This document shows, piece after piece, positions 54,277 through 64,000 of a DNA stretch of 64,000 nt (within the stretch, counting starts at the first letter, position 1; each line of letters begins with the position of its first letter). Under the pieces are notes generated by a model, which was given only the letters and a program-made list of their open reading frames with translations, searched no databases and had not been told where the DNA came from. Position numbers and translations under genes: made by a program. The stretch lies in NCBI GenBank assembly GCA_902651635.1, contig CACRSC010000004.1, forward strand, positions 221,651-285,650. Direction: 5' to 3'. This DNA comes from Mastigamoeba balamuthi (taxonomy: Eukaryota > Evosea > Mastigamoebida > Mastigamoebidae).

Positions 54277-57200
54277 ATGAGCGTCGCTGGGGTGTCCGCG
54301 GTCCCCGCCATCCCCAGCGACTTCTGGAGGCACGTCCGCCCTCCTCCACCGCGCCTCCCTCCCGCCCCCCTCACCGCGCCCTGCTCAGGCGCCCCAAGGA
54401 CCACCAGAAGACCGTCCTCGACGCCATCGTCTTCCTGGGCCCCAAAGAGCAGTGAGCGGCCCTGCCTGCCGGGTTCCCCATTCGCGCCGCGTCTCCCACC
54501 GCTCACGCCGCGCGCCGACGCGTCTCGGCTCCCCCCCTCCCCCGCAGTGTCGCGTGCCGCCACGCCGAGCTGCTGTGCGTGGCGCTCGCCGCGCTGAGGC
54601 GCGCCAACTGCCAGCCGGGCTCGTCGGTCGCCACGCTGTCCGCCAACATCGCCCTCTGGCTGCGCTCCTGCTGCAAATGGCAAGAAGCCCCTCTCTCCCA
54701 CCCCACCCCGTCGCTAACGCCCCGGGCGGGCCAGTGTTGTGCAGTACCACCGGGCGAAGCAGCTGCTCAGCGAGAGGTGAGTTCCGGATTTGCGCACTGC
54801 CACGCCATCCAACTGAAATGGGGGGACCGCAACCGGGAGCGCAGGCTGCGGCTGGGGACGACGGCCGAGAGCGTCGAGAGGCTGGTCAAGGACCTGGGCG
54901 ACCAGGACGCCGAGCGCCTGTGCGACACGTTCGACGCGGCGCTGGCCTCGCGGGCGCTGACGGTGCCCTCGTGCTACGAGGTCCTGCGGTACCCCGAGCT
55001 GCTGGACCTGCCGCAGGTCAACGTGCTGCTCACGAGGCTGCTCGTCCACTCGGACACGGACCAGCTTGCCCTGGCGCTCTCCGAGGGCTGGAGGGAGGTC
55101 CCGCGCCCGGCGGGCCTCTACGTGCTGCTGATGCACTCGGACGGCGCCATGCGGCAGCTCGCGGAGAAGGTCGCCAAGTCGTTCGGCCCCGTCGCCTCGC
55201 CAGAGGACTACATGAGCCTCGCGCCCGTCGTCGCCAAGTGCATGGAGATACTGCAGTACGAGCAGTTCGGCTCCGAGGCCGACCCCGACAGGCCGTTCAC
55301 GGCGGACAAGACGATCTTCTGGAACGGCTTCACGAACCTCCTCCAGGTGCGTCTGCGTCGTCGGACGGGGTGGGGGGGGGCGCGCTCACCACAGCTGCTG
55401 ACTGACAAGGATCGTCACCCATTCGCTGTGCCTGCAGAACCACCTGTCGGGAGAGCTGCTCGAGGGCAGGTTCGTTGCGGAGAACGGCAGCATCGTCAGC
55501 ATCGTTCTGAATCACATCGAGGACGAGGAGAAGCTGTTCTGGCCAGTGCTGCGCTGCATGGACATCCTCTTCAGGAGACTGAGTACACGAGTCCCTCCCC
55601 CTGCGAGCGCTCGCTCAGCCGCCGCCCGCACTCTGACACGCCCTCGCCCTCGGGTCGGGCCATCCAAGGGAACAACTTCTGGTCAAAGACGGACTTCCCT
55701 CCAGTGGCGATACTGGGCACGCTGTCCAAGAGGTTCGCCAACGCGAATCCGAGTGACAGCCAGACGCTCACCACCATCGTCAAGCTCCTCACTCCCTTTG
55801 TCATGTCTCTGGAGCTCTGGGGAGAAAGTGCGCTCTCCCCTTCTTCGTTCCTGGGTTCCCCGGTCGCTGCTGACTTCCGGTCCGTCGGCGAACCACAGGC
55901 CTCGGCTTCTTCTCCTGCTTCCGCGAGGTCGCCACCCTGATGATGGACAGGATCCAGCAGATGGGGCCGGCGTTCGGCACCCTCAAGTCTATGGCCCGGA
56001 CGTTCTTCTACAGGCTGCTCTTTGAGTGGTAAGCGGAGCCGGGGCCTCATAAGTGACCCACCGTCGTTGTCCCGCTCGCAGCGAGGACGCGCTGTTTGAC
56101 GAGTGCATGCTCAAGTGGGCCGAGACGTTGATACTCGACAGCTACAGCAGGTCGGGCAGGTCGGAGGCCCTGCCGATGGCCGCCGAGACCAACGTCCTGC
56201 GGGCCATCCAGCGGTCGGCCGCCCTCGCCCGCGCAAACGCCCTGGAGAAGCAGCCGCTCCCCGCGTGGGTCCACACGCTGTGGACCAAGACGCCGCCCCC
56301 GCCGACGGAGAAGATCCTCATCGTTGCGCTCAAGTCGCACGCGCAGGTCTGCGTGCTGCCGTGCGCCGAGAGCAGCGCCATCAGCATGCATGTGGCGGGC
56401 GTGCACGCGGTGCTCAGGGCGTTCCTCGAGAAGTCCAAGCCGCCCAAGACTGTCTACGAGAACCCCGAGATCGCCGACGCCATCTTCTCGTTCGTCATCA
56501 TGCCCGACTGCCCACTGAAGCGGAGCTTCGAGGCCCTCGTCACCGACCCCCTGAGGAGCATGGTATCCAGCCGACTCTGGAGTGCCCCCTCCTCCTCTCC
56601 TTGCGTCTGACCCTATGCGCGGGTGCAGCGCAAGGTCGCGAGTCTCGCGGTGGCAACGAAGCACCTGGACTACTTCGAGGGAATCACCTATGCCCTGGAC
56701 AACCTGCTGGCAGTAGACCTCTTCAAATCGCTCGAGTAAGACGAGAGCTCGCCACTCGTTGACGGTCTTCTCCCCTTCCTTCGGCAGCTATGCGAGCAGG
56801 CTTTTCCTGTGGGCGAACTTCGCGATACAGGACGTGGCGCCGGAGAACAAGGTGACCGCAGTCATCACGGTGTCGACCAAGCTGTGGGCCGCGTTCAAGC
56901 TGGTGATCAACTCGATGCAGGCGAGCCACAAGCTGGACGAACAGTCTCGCAAGCTCTTTGAGCATGTGTGTCAGATGATCCTCGAGGTGTTCACTGCCGT
57001 CATCCAGGTCATCCCCTCTTCTCTGACGGACGAGCGTAAGCAGCCCTCAAGCCCTCCCCCGCGAACTGACTTGGCGCGCTGCCGCTGCTAGTCGAGGAGG
57101 TCCCTATCTCGTGCGCCGAGTGCCAGGACGACCAGGTCCACGACAGCACGTGCACCAAGTGCGCGCACCCGGTCATCTCGCACTTCGTCTCGCCAGGTCT

Positions 57201-60200
57201 GTTCCAGCGCGCAGCGTCCGCCTTTGCTCACTGTTCCGCAGACTGGCTGTACCCCTTCCTGGAGATGGGGAATGTCGCCGTGCTGAGGCGGAGGTGGATG
57301 GGCTGCCTGATTCCCCTCATCCGCGCGTTCTCTGTGTTCCAGCTCGGCTGCCCCCCGCTGCTCGAGGGCCGCCTCAGGGAGCTGCTGCTCGAGAAGGACA
57401 AGCTCGAGGACGAGGTCCTGATGGCCATCTACGAGATCCTCCGCATCGACGCCCCGGGCAACCTCGGCCGCGGGCTACTCGACAATCTTCCCTCCGTCGC
57501 GTCTCCCGCACCTGCAGCACCGCTTCCCGCCGAGGCTGAGAAGCGCGTTGCTCCTGCGAGCGCTGCTGCTGTTCGCCCGGTCGTTACTGCTGCACCGGAG
57601 CCCGCAGCCCCAGTCAAGGCTGCGGCCCCTGCGGCGGCGCGCGTGCTGGAGCCGGCTCCTGATGAGCCGAGCTACGCGCACGAGAACTACATCGAGTCGG
57701 CGTTCTCGCTGAGCATCGGTGACATCGTAGAGGAGCAGAAGGAACAGGATAAGCGGGACAAGCAGAAAGAGCAGGAGCAGATGGTCGTGCAGGCCAGCAA
57801 TGCGCCGGCACCCGACGACTCGAACGAGGACGTCTTCACCGAGATGATTCACGACCAGGCCGAGATCCTGCGCAGGATCAAGATGCGAGCAGGGCCTGCC
57901 CGCGTGAGTCTGCTGGCCCCAGCTGTTGGCCTCGCTTCTGACATGCCGGCGCCCCTCGCAGAAGAGAGTGGTGCAGCTCACTGCGCCCACGCCGCGCAGC
58001 TTCTTCCGGAGGGAGCAGGCGCGGCCAGCGATGACGCCGTACATGATCCAGGGGTCGCTGTGGAAGGAGGTGCTCCCGTGGGACTACAACGACATCAAGG
58101 GGTCGCGCGGCAGCCAGGAGCTCACGGCGATCCCCACGTCGTTCGTCTCTGTCGACGAGTACAGGCGCGTGTTCAAGCCGCTGCTGCTCGAGGAGCTCGC
58201 CGAGGGCCTCGAGCAGGGCAAGGAGGACGACCACGAGCAGCCGTTCAGAGCGATGCGCTCCAACTGCGAGAGGGTCGGCGAGTTCCTCGTCGTGTCGTTC
58301 CAGCGCGGCGACGAGAGCCTGCCGTACGAGTTCTTCAGGGAGAACACCCTCGTCGTCGTCTCCAGCACACCGGTGTGCTTCTGCCGACGCTGTCGCTCCC
58401 GCTTCTCACGACGTGCGGTGCCTGCGCTCGACAGCGCGCTGACCAGTCGGACGCCGTGCACGCCATCGGCCGCGTGGAGCAGCAGAGGGTCGGCAAGGAG
58501 AGACAATGGCTCACGGTCCTGTTCTCGCTGACGGCCAAGGACAGGTGCTGTTGTCTGTGTGCACGGTCGGGTCTATCCCGGGGGTGACGCTTTTTGTCGC
58601 AGGGGCCGGAGGCTCAAGGACTTTGACGACCGTATGAAGTCGGGCGACGCCCTCTGGTACGTCAAGCGCATCGGGACCGTGGTAAACACGCTGCGCGAGT
58701 GGACATCGCTCTGCACGCTCGACTCGCTGCCGCTGCTGAGCCACCTGCTCAGCCCCTTCCGCCACGCGTCGCCCGAGGCCTCGATCAACCGGGCCCGCAC
58801 CAGCTCCCTGCGCGGCTTCCTGCCCGTCCTGCGCAGCGCCGGCTTCAACGACTCGCAGATCGGCGCCATCGAGCACGCGACGTGCGGCGAGGGGTTCCGG
58901 CTCGTGCAGGGACCGCCGGGGACGGGCAAGACGAGGACCATCGTGGGCATGCTGAGCGCGCTGCGGTACGTGGCGATGGACCTGCTGCCGCAGCACGCCA
59001 GGGCCAGGGTCTCAGAGACCATGTCCGAGACGCTGCACTACCTCGTCTGCGCGCCGTCCAACGCGGCCGTCGACGAGATTGTGCTGCGCCTCCTGAAGCT
59101 CGGCCTGTGGGAGGCCGACGGCAGCAAGTACAAGCCCATCATCGTCAGGATTGTGAGCTCCCCATACCCGGAGTGTATCCACCCTCGGTGCTGTGCTGAG
59201 GACTCGCGCGCTCGGCACGCAGGGCTCGGAGAGCACGATGATACCGGACGTTAAGGAGTGCAGCATCGAGAGCCTGACGGAGAAGGAGCTCGCCAAGTCG
59301 CCAGGCGGCAACGCGCTTACCAAAATTCGAGAGAGTGCGCTCAGAGGATCTGCGCATGCACAGTAACAACGACGGTGTCCAACACAGAGATCGAGGAGCA
59401 TAGGAGAGCCCTGCGGGACGTCGGCAAGCGCAAGGCCGAGCTGCGGGCCGAGATGCAGCCCGACGGCGACAACGCGGCGATCCTCGAGCAGCTGCGGGTC
59501 CTCGACAAGAGGTACCAGGACCACGACGCTCAGCTCAAGATCCTCCGCTCGAACGAGGAGCTCAAGTTCAACGTACGGACCCACTCAGCCAGAGCAGCCG
59601 TCCGTGCTGCGCGCTCACGCGGTGCGTTCGCAGGCGAGGAACGAGGAGAAGAAGAGGGCGATGGCCAAGGTGCTGAACAGGGCGGACATTGTGTGCACGA
59701 CGCTGAGCAGCAGCGCCGTCGAGTGTGTGAACCTGCTCGCGTGCGGCTTCCAGACGGTGATCGTCGATGAGGCGGCGCAGTCGGTCGAGCTCGAGACGCT
59801 CATCCCGATCCGCAAGGACGTGCAGCGCGCCATCCTGATCGGCGACACCAAGCAGCTCCCCGCGACAGTCCTCAGCCATGTCGCCACCGAGTACCAGGTC
59901 ACCAGATAGCCCCAATCCTCCCTCCCATTTGTTGGCGCCTCCTGACGCCGTGGGGGGTGGCCCGCGCGAGCGCAGTTTGGGCAGAGCCTGTTCAGGAGGC
60001 TGGAGCTGTGCGACAACAAGCCGTTCATGCTGACGGTGCAGTACCGCATGCACCCCGAGATCTCCAAGTTCCCGTCGCTGCACTTTTACGACGACAAGCT
60101 CGAGAATGCCGAGTGCGTGCGCTCCAAGGAGTACGACGTGGTGCGTGGGGCTCTCCCCTCCCGTGGTGGGACGCTCGTTGCGCGCCTGACGCCGTGAGGG

Positions 60201-62240
60201 CCGCAGCCGTTCTACCAGAAGGGGTTCTCGCCCTTCGCGTTCTTCGACCTGCCGTGGTCGAGGGAGATGACCGTCGCCCGCTCCAAGAAGAACCAGACAG
60301 AGGCCGAGTATGTCATGCACCTCATCGACTCGTTCTGGGCCTCGGACCCAGCGAACAAGGCACACCCCCCTCCCCTGCCTGCTTCGCATTGTCGCGGGAC
60401 TGCAGCACTGAGCAGCCGAGCTCCGCTGCCACTCGCAGGAGTACTCTGTGGGAGTCATCACGCCGTACAAGCAGCAGGTCTGGGAGATCCAGAGGCTCGT
60501 GGGCGCCCGCAAGATCGAGGTCAACACAATCGACGGCTTCCAGGGCCGCGAGAAGGATGTCATCGTGTTCTCCTGCGTCCGTGCGCCTGTGGGGACGGGC
60601 ATCGGGTTCCTGACGGACCTGCGGCGCATGAACGTCGGCATCACGCGCGCCAAGCACGCCATGTGGCTCGTGGGCAACTCGTCGCTGCTGGCGGTCAACG
60701 AGGACTGGCTGGCGCTGCTCGAGTACGCGTGGAGCGGCAGGCACTCGTGTACGCGCGCAGAGTTCTGCCACCGCCCGCTCTGACAGCCGCTGCAGACCGC
60801 CAGGTCGTCAGGAAGGGCACGGGGTTCGCAGACGTATCGGTGCGCGATAGGCCGTGGGCTGGCGACCGCGAGAGACGCGCGCCGGACTCGCGCCACGGCA
60901 GAGGTGACCGCGACAGGGACCATAGGGACCACAGGGACCACAGAGATCGCGGAGACCACAGAGACAACAGGGACCGCAGGGACCGTAGGGACCACAGAGA
61001 CCACGGAGACCACGGAGACCTCCGAGAACACCGCGAGCGCAGAGAGGATAGCGAGCACAGGCAGAGTAGCAACCACAGATCGCGCTCGGCGTCGCCTGCC
61101 GCCCCTTCGTCGCCTCGGGGGCCCTCTCCCGCGCCAGAGCCCGCGGTGAAGAGCGAGGACGAAGACGCCATGCACGTGGACTCGGAGGAGAGGGCAGAGC
61201 CCGCGACGAAACCCAGTGACGCCGGCGCCGCTGACAAGGCGGCTGCGACGCCCGGGGACGTCCCGATGAAGGAGCCGATGCCTGACAGCGAGGGCAGGGA
61301 GCCTGCACCGCAGATGGCCCCGCAGAGCGCTCAGAAGCCCTCGGGTGGCCCTGGCGAAGTGGCTGGCAAGGAGACGCCCAAGGACCACTCGGTGCAGGCA
61401 GCCGCTCCCTGCTGCCCCGCTGCCCCTGCTGCCGCTGCTGCCCCCGCTGCCCCCGCTGCCGCTGCTGCCGCTGCTGCCCCTGCTGCTGCTGCTACCGCTG
61501 CTACCGCTGCTGCCCCTGCTGCCGCTGCTGCCCCTGCTGCCCCTGCTGCCGCTGCTACACCTGCTGCCCTGCAGCTGCCGAGGGTGTCGCCCGGGCTGCC
61601 CGCTGCCTCTGCGGCATGCGCAAGCGGCCGCTCTGTGCTGCCGTCTCCGGCTCCTGCAGCAGCAGCAGCCGCGCCGCCAGTGGTCCGGCCGGTACGGCAG
61701 GCGCCGTCGTGCAAGGGCACGGGCTCCTCGGTGCACAAGATAGCGCCGATCGGGCCGCCGCCTCCACCCAAGCGGCAGGCGCAGCCCAGGAGTGGCGCAG
61801 CCGCGTCACTGTTCGTCACCTCGTCGTCATCGTCGCAGCAGCAGCGGCGTGGCAGGCCTCTGCCACCGGGGGTGTTCGTCAGCGAGAGGAACCAAGTAAC
61901 GCGGCAGGAGTACTTGGACAAACGGGACCTGCCACCGTCGGTGCGGCCGATCGACCACACGCACGACAGCGAGAGGGAGAGGCAGGAGGAGCGCGCCAGG
62001 ATGCGTGAGCGCGAGCGCATCCACCGCAACAGGGATCGGCACAGCATGTGGAGCGGCCGCGACGCGCAGTACGGGGACCGCAGGCGAGAGAGCCCCGCGA
62101 GGCATCAGGACGACCACAGGCGGTACAGGCACGACAGCAGCGACGAGGACAAGCGGCCGCAGAAGAAGGTCAGGCCCGACGCCTCCGCCCCCTACGACAG
62201 GCTCTCGATGATCCTGGGCGACACAAAGAAGAAGAGCTAG
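54277..62240 (+). CDS. Sen1/senataxin-type superfamily 1 helicase
   Basis: A gene of more than 20 exons, roughly 2,100 residues. The first half is an all-helical Sen1 N-terminal-like region (54277-57900) with a zinc-ribbon-like ISCAECQDDQVHDSTCTKCA near 57100. The helicase has all motifs: VQGPPGTGKTRTIVGML (I), LVCAPSNAAVDE (Ic), TVIVDEAAQSVELE (II), AILIGDTKQLPATV (III), LTVQYRMHPEISKFP (IV), VNTIDGFQGREKDVIVFSC (V) and MNVGITRAKHAMWLVGNSSL (VI). Sen1 unwinds RNA-DNA hybrids in transcription termination. The tail has Asp/His/Arg repeats (60900-61040), a long Ala/Pro run (61420-61570) and a basic end. Introns 1 (54330-54388) and 3 (54680-54734) use GC donors. The splice near 59155-59200 could not be resolved in frame. 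Confidence 0.85.
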
Positions 62241-62532
62241 TGCCGAATGGCAGCGAACAACAAATTGATTGCATTCCCCATACGTACAGCAACAATGGGG
62301 GTACAACTGGGGCTACCTGGGCCTTTGCCAGTACGGGTGTTTGGCCTTGGGCACTATCCTCTTGCTCTCCCACCAGAGTCCCTGCCACACTCATCAACCT
62401 GCAATGGCCGACTGACAGGAACTACAGTTCCAGCTTTGTTGTGCTGTGCTCAAGTGCACGTGGTGCGACAGAGCTGTGTATGTTATCCACACCCCATTAC
62501 ACGAGATGCGCACGCGGTGGTTGTGTGCGTGA

Positions 62533-64000
62533 TCAGACGTTGTTGTCAGGAGACTGCCCCTCTGGCTGCTCCAAGACGGCGTTCTCCTTCTTTGCAGCAG
62601 GGGCAGGCGGCGGATGTACAACGACGGAGCTGGGCTCCAGGGGGATCTGCAGCGCCAGGGAGTCCTCCTTGAGTGCCATGAACGATACCATTGAAGCCGC
62701 CATGTCGTCCCCGCTCGAGTCATCGCCCTTGGGTCCCTTGTTGTTGGCACTGTTTCCCGAGTGCTGTGAGAACAGCCCTGCGGCGTTTGCGCTGCCCACA
62801 GACTGGATCAGGTCCTGGGGCACCTCAAACTTCCCCAGCGTCTGTGCGTGAACGGGCCGAGAGTAAGAAAACAGCGTAGCCGTGGCGGGAGGCTCACAGC
62901 GAATGTGGTGGGCCAGTTGCGCAGAATCTGGAAGACGGAGGGGCGCCTCTCGGGCTGCGGCTGCCAGCACCGCTCCAGCAGGTCGGCGACCTCTGGCGAC
63001 GCGTTGTGCGGTATCTCAGGAGGCCCCATCTGCGCCTGGCGCATCTCCACGACGCTGCCCATGCTGAGGCTCGCCATCCCTGGCGACATCCCGGGAGACG
63101 GGGGCGCAGAGGACGAGGGTGACACCGTGACTGCGTTCTGGGAGGCATCGCCAGAGATTGTAGACATGAAGGAAATGTCAGGGGGAGAGATGATCTCCCA
63201 GAGGACAATGCCAAACGCATAGACGTCGGTCGCTGGCGTCAGGAACGTGCCGGTGATCACCTCTGGCGGCTGCCACGCTGCCCTCTTCACTGTCTTACCG
63301 CTTCCCGACGACGAGAGCTCTCCCTTCCTGCTGCTGTACCAGAGGTCCGACACCTTCACTGTTCCCTTGGAGTCCATCTGAATGCGGATTGTCAGATGGC
63401 CGTCAGCGAGCGGGACAGTACGAGGAGGTTCGAAGTGCTGATGCAGCCGTGGACAATGGGCGGCTTGCACGAGTGCAGGTACGCAATGCCCTTGAGCACA
63501 TCCTGGAGGACCCTTAACAAACTTAACAAACGACGCAAGAATAACTAACGAATGCCAGTGCGACAAGCGAGTAGATGGTGGCGTAGTGCTTCTCCTTTGT
63601 CAGGTAATTTGCCAACGTGCCGCCCTCCATGAACTCCGTGACAACGAGGATGTCGGTGTGTCTCGCAGTAGCCCATGAGCATGAGGAGGTTGGGGTGGTG
63701 TAGGTTGTGCAGCAGCAGCACCTCCTCCTTGATCATCTGCTGGTCCTCCTTTGGCGTCGTCTTCTTTCCAATCACTCGGACCGCCACTGCTGTGCCGTGC
63801 CAGTCTGCCGTGAACATCGACCCAAAGCGACCAGTGCCGAGGCACTGCCCCAGTTCGATCTCTCCACGGCGGATGTTCAGGAACTCCACTGTCCTCCTCT
63901 GTGGCGGGTGCACGGCACTGTCAGCCGAGATGCTGGCACAGGTCATGGCCGTACTGCTCTCCAGATGGCCACGGACAGACCAGCGATACAGATGATTGCC
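62533..64000 (-). CDS. receptor-like TKL pseudokinase, 5' partial, with a frameshift
   Basis: Coding blocks on the minus strand: 63954 and beyond (membrane helix, off the window edge), 63898..63565, 63502..63422, 63377..62898, 62841..62533. At the edge AIICIAGLSVAIWRA reads as a membrane helix, spliced to RRTVEFLNIRRGEIELGQCL and a Gly loop (GTGRFGSMF). The beta-3 lysine position is Arg (VAVRVIG), the HRD motif is HGC (PPIVHGCISTSNLL) and DFG is DLW, so phosphotransfer is not expected. The APE and lobe-C motifs are present (WQPPEVITGTFLTPATDVYA, FGIVLWEII, RPSVFQILRNWP). Between MGYCE and DILVVTEFMEGG the frame shifts by one base at a short AC repeat (about 63656-63668). The Ser-rich insert and the 100-residue C-terminal tail are unusual. 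Sequencing error or true decay cannot be told apart. Confidence 0.65.

Noticed and set aside
1-64000. CRISPR arrays, insertion sequences, rRNA, viral genes
   Set aside because: None seen on either strand; repeats present are microsatellites or coding low complexity.

Overview
The window is nuclear DNA of a GC-rich eukaryotic microbe. The genes carry many short spliceosomal introns (mostly about 45-120 nt), there are two nuclear-type tRNA genes, and the families are eukaryotic: RNase H2 subunit B, CCZ1, RhoGEF, Sen1/senataxin, an actin-related protein, a class III cyclase and a TKL-type kinase. A D-lactate dehydrogenase of bacterial LdhA type and two tyrosine phenol-lyase/tryptophanase enzymes suggest an anaerobic or microaerophilic protist. 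An archamoeba such as Mastigamoeba is my guess, from gene content only. Because coding DNA is so GC-rich, nearly every exon casts long open frames on the other strand. I built gene models by matching exon phases, GT-AG or GC-AG borders and family conservation.

Layout. 1-10 kb: divergent actin-related protein (-), short-chain dehydrogenase (+), a tandem pair of small four-helix membrane proteins (+,+), RNase H2B (+) and an unknown gene with a weak receiver-like C-terminus (-). 10-19 kb: secreted PI-PLC-C1-like phospholipase (-), CCZ1 (-), an FHA/CCCH-finger SR-like protein (+) and an unknown membrane protein (-). 19-25 kb: two beta-eliminating lyases head to head. 25-34 kb: two tandem genes (-), each of which I assemble as secreted CCP-like repeats, DOMON, membrane helix and ferric reductase/NOX-type oxidoreductase in one protein. 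35-42 kb: class III nucleotide cyclase, with scaffold joins and a duplicated fragment, and a large armadillo-type protein (-). 42-49 kb: D-LDH, a four-EF-hand protein, a DUF1336/EDR2_C protein, an orphan, and tRNA-Pro(CGG). 49-64 kb: DH-PH RhoGEF, a small membrane protein across an assembly gap, tRNA-Glu(CTC), Sen1/senataxin helicase and a receptor-like TKL pseudokinase running off the right edge (-).

The most striking items are the DOMON-ferric reductase fusions (1613 and 860 residues in my models), in which a cysteine-rich repeat array has grown from one to eight copies, and an unusual splice-donor repertoire. Many donors read GTGCGY, GTACGY or GTCCGC, and at least seven introns need a GC-AG border to keep the frame. 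The assembly has joins at 35669, 36982 and 53538-53562. The sequences on either side of the 36982 join are two copies of one locus.
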